Assembly (NCBI GenBank): GCA_030998225.1
Contig: JAPYXD010000701.1
Coordinates: 14,368,501 to 14,432,500 of the forward strand
Source of the DNA: Diplolepis rosae
Taxonomy: Eukaryota > Arthropoda > Insecta > Hymenoptera > Diplolepididae
Direction of reading: 5' to 3'
Length of the DNA: 64,000 nt
Position numbers and translations under genes: made by a program. Shown in pieces: positions 32,703 through 44,236 of the stretch. Position 1 is the first letter of the stretch. Each line of letters opens with the position of its first letter. The notes beneath the pieces were generated by a model, which made no database searches, was not told where the DNA came from, and was given only the letters and a program-made list of their open reading frames with translations.

Positions 32703-32864
32703 CAGTGATCCCAGAACGTGGGAGCTGGCGGCCCCCACCATAGATGCCTCGAGCTCATTCTGTCTTCCTCATTCAACCAACCTATGGTAGTCGAGCGAGG
32801 AAGAAGCCTTGAGCTGGTGGGGACCATGGAGGGGGCCGCCAGCTCCCACGTTCTGGGATCACTG
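32703..32864. mobile_element. hAT-type palindromic MITE, copy 1
   Basis: 162 bp with ends CAGTGATCCCAGAACGTGGG and the exact complement. Flanked by an 8-bp target duplication ATACAATT (32695-32702 and 32865-32872). CAGTG ends plus 8-bp duplication indicate a hAT-superfamily element. It interrupts the Gypsy RNase H C-terminal region. Confidence 0.9.
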
Positions 32865-33329
32865 ATACAATTCTCTCCCTGGCTTGTAAACAATTCTCAT
32901 GTTGTATTGCAACCATCTCATGCGCATTCTTTTCAACTTTACCGGGCAATCATTGAGTGATTTTCTGAAAATGGCCTCAAGCGGCTTGTGATCACTTTCT
33001 ATCGTCACGTTTTTACCATGAATATATTGATGAAATTTTTCACATCTGAAAACAATAGTAAGGGCTTCTTTCTCTATTTGCGCGTAAGCCTACTGCGTTG
33101 GGTTCAAAGCTTTGGCCGCATACGCTATGGGAAGGTTATCCTGTAACAAAACCGCACCCAAGCTATCCGTGGACGAACCTACAGAAAACCTTTACATTCG
33201 GGATGAATTTTGCGACATACGTGATCATCCTTAAAAAGGTTGCCAATTGTTTGACGTTTGTCGGTCTTTCCATTTCCACAATTGCTTTTCTTTTTTCTTT
33301 GTCAAGTTTCATCCCTTTATCAATGAAAA

Positions 33330-33850
33330 TCTAAAACCAGACGGGAAGTCCACATTTTGCCCATGGCATTGAGTTCGAAAAGAGTGGGTTAGAATTGCGT
33401 TATTTTTGACTGTGTGTTATGAGGAAAAAAACACGTGCTCAAATAATGGGCAATATCTGGTCACTTTTAACCCAAACGTGAGGGGCAAAACTTGCGCCTC
33501 TTTGCGGACACAGATCATAGCAATATTTACGTAAATACGTGGTGTCATATAAAAGGCGCAAAAATTCGTCAATATCCGCCCTAAGTCATGGATAAAGATG
33601 ACTCGAGCTAGTGCTCAAAATTAGGTCAATTTTTACGGAAAAAAGTGGAGTCCAGTTTAATAGTCAATTTTTTAGTAAAACTTTGGTGGCGTGACTCTTT
33701 CGAACTCAAAAAAGTGCCCATTTATTGACAACCGTTTCAGTGCTGTGTTTTTATCAAAACTTTTGACAAAATAACGCACAAAAATGCGGACGGAGATAAT
33801 GGCAATTATTCCCCAAAGCCCCTCAATTGCAATCGGCAAATATTGCCTCA
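33330..33850. other. Unidentified insertion inside the Gypsy pol region
   Basis: The RT-to-RNase H sequence is interrupted by about 520 bp with no homology to pol, no ORF and no inverted ends that I could pair. Confidence 0.4.
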
Positions 33851-35694
33851 AACTGTCCAAAAAAATTTTTCTGGGTGACCCAAATATTCCACTTCTTTCA
33901 CCCCAAATTGACATTTCTTTTTGTTGAACTTTATACCTACTCCCTTTGCCCTTTTCAAAACTTTTCTCAAAGTTTCATCGTGCTTTGTTTGTGACTCGGC
34001 ATGTATACCCTCTCTATATCTTCGAATATCTTTGAGAAACAACGATGGAAAACCTCTGGTGCTGAGCTGATTCCGTAGGGCAATCTCATAAAACAAAATC
34101 TCCCAAATGGAGTATTGAATGTTGCTTTCTTTGCGTCCTCTTCGGTTAATTCAATTTGCCAAAAAGCCTGATCTGCATCTAAAATGCTGAAAATCTTTGA
34201 TCCAACCATTTTTGCTGCAATATCTTCGAAAGTAGGTGAATAGTAATGTTCGTGCATCAATGCCTGATTTAAATTTTGTGGGTCCAAACATACTCGAATT
34301 CGTCCATTGCTTTTATTGACCAACGCAAAAGAATTTACCCACCCTGTGGGTTCCGTGATTTCTCGAATTACACCAAGCTTTTTCATTCTCTCAAGTTCTT
34401 CTTTAAAAGGCTCTTGCAATCGTATCGGGACTTTACGCGTCGCGTCGATTTTCTATTGTGAGTCTTCTTTTAATTTTATCTCATATTTGTAATTTTTGAG
34501 TTTACCAAGACCTTCGAACAAATCTTTATTGTCGCTTATGATTTTCAATTCGCTTTTCTTAACCGCATCAATTCGCTTCACCAAATTCAAACTTTGACAC
34601 GCTTCAAGACCAAGCACTGCTGGTGCATCTTTTTCGCATTTGACAATTAGAAACGTTAACGACTCCACCAATCCTTTGTTCGATATACATTCAATCTTGC
34701 ACTGCCCATGTACTTCAATATTCGAGCCACTATAGTTACTTAAAACGCTTTCGCTTTGATTAATGGGAGCTTCGATGTTCCACGAATAATATTTCTCGAT
34801 TGGAATCACGTTGCATTAGGCTCCGGTGTCGATTTTCATTTTGACGTTTCTTTTCTGATCGATTAAAATTTCCGCGAACAAATCACGATCTATTTGACGC
34901 TTATTTACTTCGTCGCATTTCAAAATAACTTTTCTCGAATTCTCTTTTATTCCCCCACAAAGCAAAGTATCAATATTTACATTTGCTTCTTCCATTTCGC
35001 TTTTAATCAAATTTACATTCCTCGATTTACATTCTCGCGCGACATGTCCCCTTTCTTTACAAATAGCACAATTTTTATTAAAAGCAGGACAACTACGTGG
35101 TGGATGCTCGAATCCACATCTAAAACATTCCCCTTGACGGTACCTTTGCTGTTGCGAGGACTGTAGTTGCCTCTGTCCCCGGAACTCCATTGGCAACGCT
35201 GCTCGGAGCTATTGTTGTCCGACCGCTGCTGGTAATGTTGCTTCTTACCATTACCGTCTGAGTTCTGTTGTCCAAATCTCTTACCAGATGGTGCTCCATC
35301 TCGGTTCTTCTCTCGGGTGCTTTGCTTCTTCGTCTTCCTCACGGCATGAATTGGTGTTTCATCCGTTTCATCTGCCAGGGTTCTCACTTGTTCTGCCACC
35401 AATTACGCGGCTTTGCACATTTTGATTCAATTTCCCAGGGTTAGATTATCCACCCTTCGGAGTCGATTCTTAAGGCTTTTGTTCGTGATGCCGCTGATAA
35501 TCCGATCTTTCACAAAACTGTCGCGGAACGCTTCGAAGCCACACGAGAAACTCAATTTTCTCAGGCCTGTGAGGAAGGCATCGAAACCTTCTCCCTCTCT
35601 TTGGACACGAGGGAAGAAAACATTGCGTTCCACGCTCTCATTTGATTTCGGCACACAATAGTCCTTAAAAGCCTTGATCCACAGTGGGGCCACT

Positions 35695-36060
35695 TATATA
35701 GAAGAAAAGGGGAACGAATTATAGTGTTTGCTATCAACAAGTGGTGGCGCTATTGTCGCTACTGATATTCTTTTTAACCTGTTGTAACCATAGCAACCAT
35801 AGTTTGATATTCTTTTGAATAGCATTGAAATAGAAAAATCTGGAAAGAAATGGAATCGAGAATGAAACTTTTGAATGCATTTTAATTCCTAGGCAATAAA
35901 AGGCATTCAAAAGTTTGATTCTCGATTCTGTTTCTTTCCAGATTTTGACGTTTCAATACCATTCAATGCCGACCTTCTTACTGGCATCGGATTGGGGGAA
36001 GTTTTGTTTACATTGATATTAGTTCTTGCTATCATAACTTGGCGGCGCTGATGCTCATTT
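35695..36060. repeat. Hairpin insertion inside Gypsy gag
   Basis: Stem 35817-35880 (GCATTGAAATAGAAAAATCT, then GGAAAGAAATGG-ATCGAGAATG, then CTTTTGAATGC) is complementary to 35905-35968. Outer arms share GGTGGCGCTA/GGCGGCGCT. Separates two gag pieces. Confidence 0.6.
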
Positions 36061-36474
36061 TCACTTTTTTAAGTACCCTCCTAAAATACATGGTAGTTGA
36101 CGTACTGTGCCTTGATCACTTCTTCGTAATTTTCCTTCTGAGCCGCTGTCAAATTGAACGTATTGAATTTTTTGGATTGCTTCTTCCTCCAGGACATGCA
36201 AAAGCGTGGCCACTTTTACGTTCTTCGTCATGTTCGTGCCGCCGCTAGCCGTGAGATAATTCTCGAATAGCTGCTTCCATCGTTTCCAGCCATCCGCAAT
36301 ATTACCCTCGAACGAGAGTTGTCGACATGGATTCAAGTTTCGCATCGTGCACGGACGTCTCGTACTCTCACGGGCACTAAGGCTCTCAAAACTCTTCCCT
36401 CCGTCCTCGTTGTTGCCACTCTCACTTAAATTTTCAGAGTCCTCTTCTTGGCTTATGATTAGCCGACTGCGCTA

Positions 36475-36637
36475 TGTTGAGTTGTAATAAAGAATTCTCA
36501 ATTGCTTAAAGTTATTTATTATAGCTCGAGATCTCGAGAGACAAATCTACTCCTTGACCGCCATGTTTTAACTGACCTGCTTCCCCCTGCCCGACTCGAT
36601 ATCTCGATAGCTTATTCGATATTTCTCGATTCTTACA
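36475..36637 (-). repeat. Candidate Gypsy 5' LTR remnant
   Basis: On the minus strand TGTAAGAATCGAG...CAACTCAACA has TG...CA ends, contains AATAAA, and lies directly upstream of the gag reading frame. No second copy was found, so the boundary is a guess. Confidence 0.25.
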
Positions 36638-36639
36638 AC

Positions 36640-38685
36640 TATGAAATACACCAATCGAAATTATCAATTGGACATTGAAAAGTTTTTTGCATTCGTAATA
36701 AATATATTAGAAGTGCATTTTACTAAACGAAATCTCTTCTATCTCTTAAAATTGTAATAATAAATGTTTGAAAGAATTTTTTTCTAGAAAATGTATAATC
36801 TTACAAGCAATTTACAATGTCATTTAATTTTTAGTATTGTTTATAAATGTACTCAAACATTTGTCAAACAGCCATAGTCAAATATAAAGAAATCAAACAT
36901 TGAGAAAGAATTGGATAGATAATCGGGAAAAAGTTAGTCAAAGTGACTATTTTATAAGTTTTTTTCATTTGGAATATTTTTTATCGAGTTTTTTTAGTGA
37001 AATTTTATCCCGAATAAAATGATAGATAAAAAATATCGATCAGATAAAAATGATTGATCTTTTATTCTTGTAATCGATAGATTTTTAGTTATTTTTGGAT
37101 GATATGATTTTACTAATGAAAAACCTATAATTTCGATTTGATTCGAACTTATGATTACTTATTTCCGTTGAGACAAAGTTTTCCATACTTTTTTTTGTTT
37201 ACTGTCTATTCAATTCTTCTTTAAGTACTAATTATATATTTATATCTTTTACATCTAAGAATTTATGTACCAAAATAGCATTTTGAGTTTAGAAACTATG
37301 ACCGCGACAGCCACAACTAAGTTTCCTGAATCTAGAGTATTCTATGCAAATAATATGTAGTTTCAGGAACAAGCGTAACTAAGTTGAAGTAACTTTGAAG
37401 ATAGTCGGTTTGCAAGAAGTTCTATGAAATGTGAATTTCTTATTGCATTTTGTATTCTATTATTTTATTATTTTACTTAAATCTCTTCACATGTTCAATT
37501 TAAACTATTCATAGGTATTTATGATTAAAGCTGAAGATCATCTTTATGCATTATTTTAATTAATTTTCAAATTATATTGCACGCACGTATATAAAAATGA
37601 AATAGAATTTACGTGACATTTTTTCTGGATTTTAGTGAAATTTTATATATTGTTTTGTCACAGAATTTCTACGTAAATTTAATGCACGGAAAAAAATTAA
37701 TAACTATTTCAATAAAATACATATGAAACGAATTAGTCAAAGAAGTAAAATATTTGATTTACGTATTATATTTACTAAAATGACTGAAAATTCCCTTTTC
37801 ATTAAGTCTATCGTAATACTGCAATTAGCTATATTTTGTATGTTACTAATTGAGACAAATGATTATTTGCTTAAATTATTCAAATTCATAATATTATTGA
37901 ATGGCACATAGAATTTACTTAAAATAGTGCAATGTATCCATAATTCAACCACCCGTATATTTAAACCAGCTACGTGTATGTCCAGCTTTACGATATTGAT
38001 ATCGTTGGATCAATTATTGTCTAAACTCGAAATACCTAATGAAATAGGCAATATCACAAATTGAAAATGTCGGACAAAATGAAAGTGACATGAACCATGA
38101 CTATAATCTAACCTTTTAATTTTAAAATGTTTGAACTGAAGATATTTATTATATTATTTTCTACGTTCTTGTGACCATAAAAATTAATTTGAAGTTTACA
38201 ATATTATCCGAGAATAATAACGACATTCATCCAGAATTTTAATAATTTAAATAATAATTTATTTATTTTCAAGATTATACCAAACAGACAGGCCACCTAA
38301 CTTTATTTGAAATTTTATATTCCTTTAAGATAATACTATCTCTTCCATGGAATAGGATTAAAATAATTTTAACATAAATATCATTGTATTTCTGATCTAA
38401 AAAAAATCGTTAATCAGCCTGGTTACAACGAAAACCTCACAATAACGAATTTCATTTCCTATAATTAACTCTCTCTTAATTAAATTTTTTCCTAATTGCT
38501 GATCACAGTAGTTTATTATTTCCTATACAATATCTATAGAAAACAATTAATTAACATTAAAATATTTACAATAACGAATTGTTTTTAATGATACATAACC
38601 TACATGTATGTTTCCATATTTCCGTATTTATCTTTCTTAACTTTATTTCTACTATGTCATTACAATTACAAAACCCACACAGTTA
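36640..38685. other. AT-rich spacer, nothing recognised
   Basis: No coding or repeat structure that I could support. Confidence 0.45.
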
Positions 38686-38689
38686 AATT

Positions 38690-39835
38690 CCAGATTCCAA
38701 ATTCCGGTTGGCCCTACTCTGGCGACCAAGGTATAGTGACCATAGTTGGGCCAACTGTGGCATTTTCAGTCTTACCAACTTTAGCAGCAAACACCGGCAA
38801 CCAAAGATGTGCCCGACCGTTGGCTAAACTATGGCCCAGACTCGAACCGACTGTCGAGCCAACCTTGGCGAATTACCTTAGATGACCGTCATAGTTTGGT
38901 CGTCCCACCTCTGGGCCATGGTTGAACCAATCGTCGGCATATTATTAACTAAATTATACCCGTGCGGAAATTGCCTCATTTTTCATTAATAAAAAAAAAA
39001 AAATCTTGACATTAAAATGTAAAAAGTTGTATACTATATTAGTAGATTGTGTACCAAGGGCGGCATGGTGGCGATTTTGACGAATGCGAACGGTATTCAG
39101 ACGAGTCACATCGCTACCATGTCGCTCGAGGTGCACACAACGTTTTGTGTCCAAATTGGTGGAAAAAGTCGCGTTGCGTGCGAGTGCGTAGATAGCCGCG
39201 GGCAGTCAAGTTTCGGGCGGTATGAACATTTCGCCCGATTTTGACGCCGAGGCACAATTGACTGCATGCCGCTCTACGCACAAGCATGCAATGCGACTTT
39301 TTCCGCCCGTTTGGACACAAAAATTATTACTAACGTACTGTAAAAATATATACTTCTAAAGTATACAACTTTTTGTTAGATAATATTTTTGATAAAAAAC
39401 TTTTCTCCAAGGTTCATACAAACATACTGTGTTTTATAGAAATTTAATTGAGTCATTGGGAATGCGTTAGGAATGCGTTTAGTTATGTAGATAATATAGG
39501 TAGGCTAGAGGGTTCGAATCCAAAAGCGAATACGAAATTTTTAATTCAAGTGTGCGATTACAAATAATGTATCAATAATGTACTAATAATGTACTAATCA
39601 AATAATGTACCTTATCAGGGCTTGCTAGTGCCCTGATTTAAATTTCTACACGGGTACAAGCATATTTTGCCTAAGACGGCCCATCTCCGGCACCCGGCAT
39701 CGGGCCAACTGTTCATGCCAATGAACAGATAGCGTTATTTTTTCACTAGTTGGCCCGACCTCTGGCCAATAAGGTTGGACCAACTTTAACAAGGTTGGAC
39801 CAACCGTGGGCCGACGGTCAATTCGTACCTGGGTA
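38690..39835. repeat. TTGGCC-rich foldback element, interrupted
   Basis: Left part 38690-38935 (GGTTGGCCCTACTCTGG, GTTGGGCCAACTGTGG) and right part 39680-39835 (GTTGGCCCGACCTCTGG, GGTTGGACCAACCGTGGGCC) carry the same TTGGCC/GGCCAA units. The element at 38959-39654 lies between them. Confidence 0.45.
38959..39654. mobile_element. CCCGTG-ended element with TA duplication and GC-rich hairpin
   Basis: TA at 38957-38958 and 39655-39656; ends CCCGTGCGGAAATTG and AAATTTCTACACGGG. Core hairpin: 39143-39209 is inverted at 39258-39323 (TTTTGTGTCCAAATTGG... / ...CGTTTGGACACAAAAA). A B-box-like GGGTTCGAATCC occurs at about 39510. Confidence 0.65.
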
Positions 39836-39839
39836 TATT

Positions 39840-41310
39840 ATATCTCTGATTTGAATACTTCGGAATGTGCTCGGTCGATAATAATAGTCAGAACAAGTAA
39901 TATTAAAACATCACCACTTTCAGTATATTCTCAATATCCTTTGTTCGTTTTTGAGGATATTAACGGTGAAATCAGGGATAAATATCGTTTGTTCAACCAT
40001 TAATTTTTTTCCGTGTGGAAATTCTATGGGAGTTTTACAAAAATCTTGTCTTTTCATAGCATTTTTACTGAAATTCCATTAACATTTCATTTAGATTTTC
40101 TTGAACTCTTGCGTGAATTCTACTTCCATTGAATTTATGTAAAAACATTCTAAAAAGTCCGAAGAAAGTTTTTAGAAATACCATAGAAATATGAAAAAAA
40201 TTCAAAGAATACTTTTTACAATTTTTAAAGGGATTTTTGACACATTTCATAGAACTTTTATGTATAGGAATAACCACATGTACAAACTGCAAAATGTCCA
40301 GTTTATCTCATTTTTTATATAGTGTTCCAGTTTCTAGCTTTGACCTTCCCATAATAGTATTTGCATATTCAAAGTTTAAAGAAACAGAAAATTTGTAAAT
40401 TGAAAAATTCAAAAAAATTGGTTTTCAGATTGTGTCAAATTATCTGTAAGTTTTTGTTTTATAAAAGATAAAAAAGTTATGAAAACTTGTTATAAGAAAA
40501 ATCATATTTTATTTAAAATTTGTTCAACTTGTTTCTTGACATTTTTTAATGTTCTTAAATATTTTATGAAATTTAAAAAAAAATTCTGAACTTTTTCAAA
40601 ATGTTCTTAAATATCATGAATTTTTGAATGAAGTTTTGAATTTTTTATTGCTGTCTAGGTCTTTCGAAAATGGATTTGAAACAATTTTGATCTAAATACA
40701 AGTTCAATTCTGGATCTGACAACATGAATTGCATCAACCCTTATACTAGAATAGAGCTATTAAATATCTCGCAGAAATTTGTGCTGAACAGTTCCTTTAC
40801 AATTACAGATAATGTCAATCGATCTTGTGGTATCTCATGACAATATGCTGCAACCTCTAAAAGCCTCAAATTGAGAAACCTATTATTACTTTCTTGAAAG
40901 GTATTCACATCAGGATTCTCGAAGTGGTTACTCCACTTTCAAAGCAATTTCACACGTGCAATTTGTACCACAGTACTTCAGATCAAATCTAAAGATGACA
41001 ATTTTCAAATTTAAATAAATCATAAATATAAATGAGGCTTATAAATTAGGAAAGTCAATTAATATTGCTTATATTTACCATATGCTTGTTATGGACACTT
41101 TACGCCATATATTTTGCGAATGGTAAGTTCCCGTTTATAGAAGTCAGGGCTATTATCATTATTTCCCTGAAATTAGGGCTATAATGAATAATAATTGCCC
41201 TGCTAGAGCTGCAAACTCTGGGCCTACTCAACAAGTCCCAAGTCAAGCTTCATAACCTCACATTGCTAAATTTATCTAAGAGCTCATAATGCGCATTTGT
41301 GTTACATACA
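39840..41310. other. AT-rich spacer, nothing recognised
   Basis: A lone CCGTGTGGAAATTC end-like motif at 40011; otherwise no structure seen. Confidence 0.4.
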
Positions 41311-41440
41311 CAGAGAAAAACAGCACCTAGTCATAATGACTAGGAAAAATGTAGTTAGAAAAAAATAGTGTCTGTAACGAGGGATACTTGTTGTTGCTAT
41401 TTGACCCATGGCTACAGAAACATGATTTGTAGCCATGTTA

Positions 41441-41964
41441 CCCTGCTTAAAAAAATCGTTAGAACTCGATAGAACCCTGTGAGAACATGGATTTCTACCT
41501 GGATGTAAACGGAGTTGTACACGGTTTTTGCAAATGGGTCCTGCCTCAGGTTTTATCCGGTTCTAAGAAGGGTTCTAAAGGGTTCTAAATGGATACAAAA
41601 ATTGTGCGACTATCGGGTACTACACGGGTTGGAACCAGGTTTTACCCGGCCCTAAGAAGGGTTCTGTATGTCCATAACAGGGTTCTATATGGAACCAAAC
41701 ATTGTTATGCTAGGCCCTTTTAGACTACGCTAGGTCTTTTTAGACACCCAGAGCGCACTTGACCAAATTTGTCAATCTATTTCCCCGCTATGACCCGCAT
41801 AGACCCCGCTACACGCCTACACCTTCGATTCAAGAGATCTCCGATAGACCGGGTGACAATCCACAATTATGTTATAATTTCTCGGTAGAAGCCAGGTAGG
41901 TCCGGATAAAGTGCCAGAGCTTATGATGGGAACCCACTCGGGTTCTGAATTTTTTAAAGCAGGG
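41441..41964. mobile_element. Foldback element with CCCTGCTTAAAAAAAT ends
   Basis: TA at 41439-41440 and 41965-41966; ends CCCTGCTTAAAAAAATC and ATTTTTTAAAGCAGGG. Repeated GGGTTCTAAA / GGAACC units inside. Non-coding. Confidence 0.6.
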
Positions 41965-42230
41965 TAGCCATATTCTGAATACCTGGTCGTGGCAACTAGT
42001 TAACGTCGTTGAAATTGTCCTTAACTCTTAACATGTAATGGGAGTTTAATACAGAAATTTCTAACCGTGCAGGAATTAAATTTTAGAATATCTTTGTTTT
42101 GAACATTTTTTAATGTTTTGAATTACTTTGACTATTATAATATTTGAATGTGTTAAAAGAATAATTTAATGAATCTTTAGCATTTAATTATTGTTTGGAC
42201 CACATTAATTTCCAAGTTGACCAATTCATA

Positions 42231-43528
42231 CTAGGATGTTTGATATTGACGTGATATTTCTACAAGAGGTCGCCATTGATAACAAACGGCTATCATTGTT
42301 GACAAGTTTCATCCTTCAAACCTCTTCTGTCAAAATTTGAGCCAAATCCATTAATTAGTTTACAAGTTACAGTGACTGAAAGCAACCAACTTCCAAATTT
42401 TTGCAAAAATGGAAAAAAGTGAATTTCGTGTGTTGATTGATCACTACTTTTTGCTTGAAAAAACTTTATCAGAAATCAAGACCAAGTTAAATAAATATTA
42501 TTCGGACTCTGCTCCGTCGCATGGAATAGTTCAGAAATGGTTTACCGAATTTATTATGTGTGGTTATACGAGCACAGAAACCATACCAAGTCTAGGTCGT
42601 CCAAATGAGATCACTACATCAGAAATAATCAATAAAATCCATGATATTGTTTTGAATGACCTAAAAGTGAAAGTGCCTGGGGTAGCTGAGATCGTATCCA
42701 TCTCAAATGAGCGTGTGGTCAATATTTTGAGAAAACGTTTTAGCATGAGAAAGCTCTGTACAATATGGATACTGCGATTGCTCACAATTGACCAAAAACG
42801 CATTCGTGTGACCACTTCGGAGCAAAATTTGGCCTATTTTAACCGCAATTCGAAAGAGTTTTTGCGTCGATTTGTGACGATGGATGAAACATCGATCCAC
42901 CACTATACTCCGGAATCACGTGAAGGGTCAAAACAGTGGATTAAACTTGGTGAAAGTGCACCAAAGCGTCTGAAAACGCTACAATCAGCTGGGAAAGTTT
43001 TGGCTAGTGTTTTTTAGGATGTACATGGAGTAATCTTCAGCGACTACCTTGATAAATGAAGGATGATTACTGAAGCATATCATGCTGCATTATTGGATCG
43101 ATTGGTTGACCAAATCAGGAAGAAACGGTCACATTTGAAGTAGAAAAAAATCCTTTTTTATGATGACAATGCACCATTTCACACATTGAACATTGCACAT
43201 GGAAAAAAGCATGAATTGGGTTTCGGAACGTTTTCGCATCCACCGTATTCTCCAGACCTGGCCCCCAGCGAATATTATTATCTGTTCCCAAACCTCAAAA
43301 GATGGCTGTGTGGTAAGCGTTTTGAGCCGAACGAAGAAGTTGAATGGGAAACAGAAGAGTATTTTGGAGGGTTTGACAAATCGTATTATTTGGAAGGCAT
43401 AAAAAAATTGAAAGATTGTTGGATTCGTTGTATCGAGCTGAAAGGAGAGTACATTGGGAAATAAAACCGATTTTTGACAAAAAAATTAATTCCTGTTTAT
43501 TTTATCACATCAATATCAAACACACTAG
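42231..43528 (+). mobile_element. Full-length decayed mariner (irritans-like)
   Basis: Ends CTAGGATGTTTGATATTGAC and the near-complement GTCAATATCAAAC-ACACTAG. 1.3 kb. TA precedes the left end; the right flank is degraded. Holds a near-complete but stop-interrupted transposase. Confidence 0.8.
42409..43464 (+). pseudogene. Irritans-type mariner transposase with in-frame stops
   Basis: One frame runs from ATG 42409 (MEKSEFRVLIDHYFLLEKTL) to 43464 (ELKGEYIGK), interrupted only by stops at 43015 (TAG where the family has Trp after SVF), about 43057 (TGA) and about 43141 (TAG). Catalytic residues are present: MDETSIHHYTPES (first Asp), YDDNAPFH (second) and [14 protein letters not shown], where the third Asp of the PSD motif is Glu. 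Length about 350 codons, as in Himar-like mariners. It is recently dead rather than shredded. Confidence 0.85.
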
Positions 43529-43766
43529 TGTGTACCTACGTGACAATCTCGAATGTGGATTTAGAATCTAAAAATGCTGGATCCTCGTGGCCAATAATTG
43601 ATTTTTCCTGGATTTTTACTCACTCAGCACGTTCTGGAGGCGGAATATTATTGCCTCGAAAGCAAAACCACGTTCTTCCACTTGATTTTAATTCTTCTTC
43701 TTCCTCTTCTTCTATCTTCACTACTAGAAACCCGAAAAAAACTAATTACATTTTTTAGAGTAGACA

Positions 43767-44046
43767 TCCCGGATGAAAATCGTTTATGACTTCAGCAGGC
43801 CTGCAGCTCCTTTAGAGACCTGCAAAAGGCCTATAGCAGGCCTGCATTCAATCAGACTCCTGTAAGAGGCTTGCAGCACACCCGCAGATTGAATCAAAAT
43901 ATTACATTTATATATAAATGTTCAATCTGCGGGCGTGCTGCAGGCCTCTTGCAGGCGTGTGATTAAATGCAAGCCTTCTACAGGCGTGTTGCAGGTCTCT
44001 AAACGAGTTGCAGGCCTGCTGCAGTCGAAAACGATTTTAACCCGGA
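43767..44046. mobile_element. 280-bp palindrome with CAGGCCTGCA units
   Basis: TCCCGGATGAAAATCGTTT at the left matches AAACGATTTTAACCCGGA at the right. Both arms carry CAGCAGGCCTGCA, TAGAGACCTGCA, and GGCCT-TGCAGCACACCCGCAG-type units. The loop near 43895-43920 is AT-rich. Confidence 0.7.
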
Positions 44047-44236
44047 ATTTGAAGGGTGCATGTGAAAAACCTCCCAAATACAACAATTTTTAAAGCGCGT
44101 TTTTTTTGGCTTAATTTTAACGCAAATTCATTTATTTCCCTGTAAAAATATTAGGTCGAATTCGAATTGGAAGTACTCCCTTAATCTGAAACAGTAAAAT
44201 TCACTGTAAACAGTGCATATACATTGGTTACCAGTA

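Larger units (their letters stand above)
32600..36430 (-). pseudogene. Ty3/Gypsy-type LTR retrotransposon, broken gag-pol
   Basis: Minus strand, 5' to 3': gag start region (36345-36061, LSFEGNIADGWKRWKQLFENYL), a 0.37-kb insertion (35695-36060), gag continuation (35693-35427), two CCHC zinc knuckles (CFRCGFEHPPRSC..., CAICKERGHVAREC; about 35130-35020), a protease-like segment with MKIDTGA (about 34820), then reverse transcriptase (34419-33967; CLDPQNLNQAL, DADQAFWQIELT, FCFMRLPYGISSAPE). The stretch that should carry the YxDD catalytic motif is deleted and frameshifted near 34010. After a second insertion (about 33330-33850), RNase H resumes (33180-32880: SLGAVLLQDNLPIAYAAKAL, HQYIHGKNVTIESDHKPLEA) with a stop, then is split by the hAT MITE. 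No integrase is seen. Such elements copy through RNA; this copy cannot. Confidence 0.8.
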
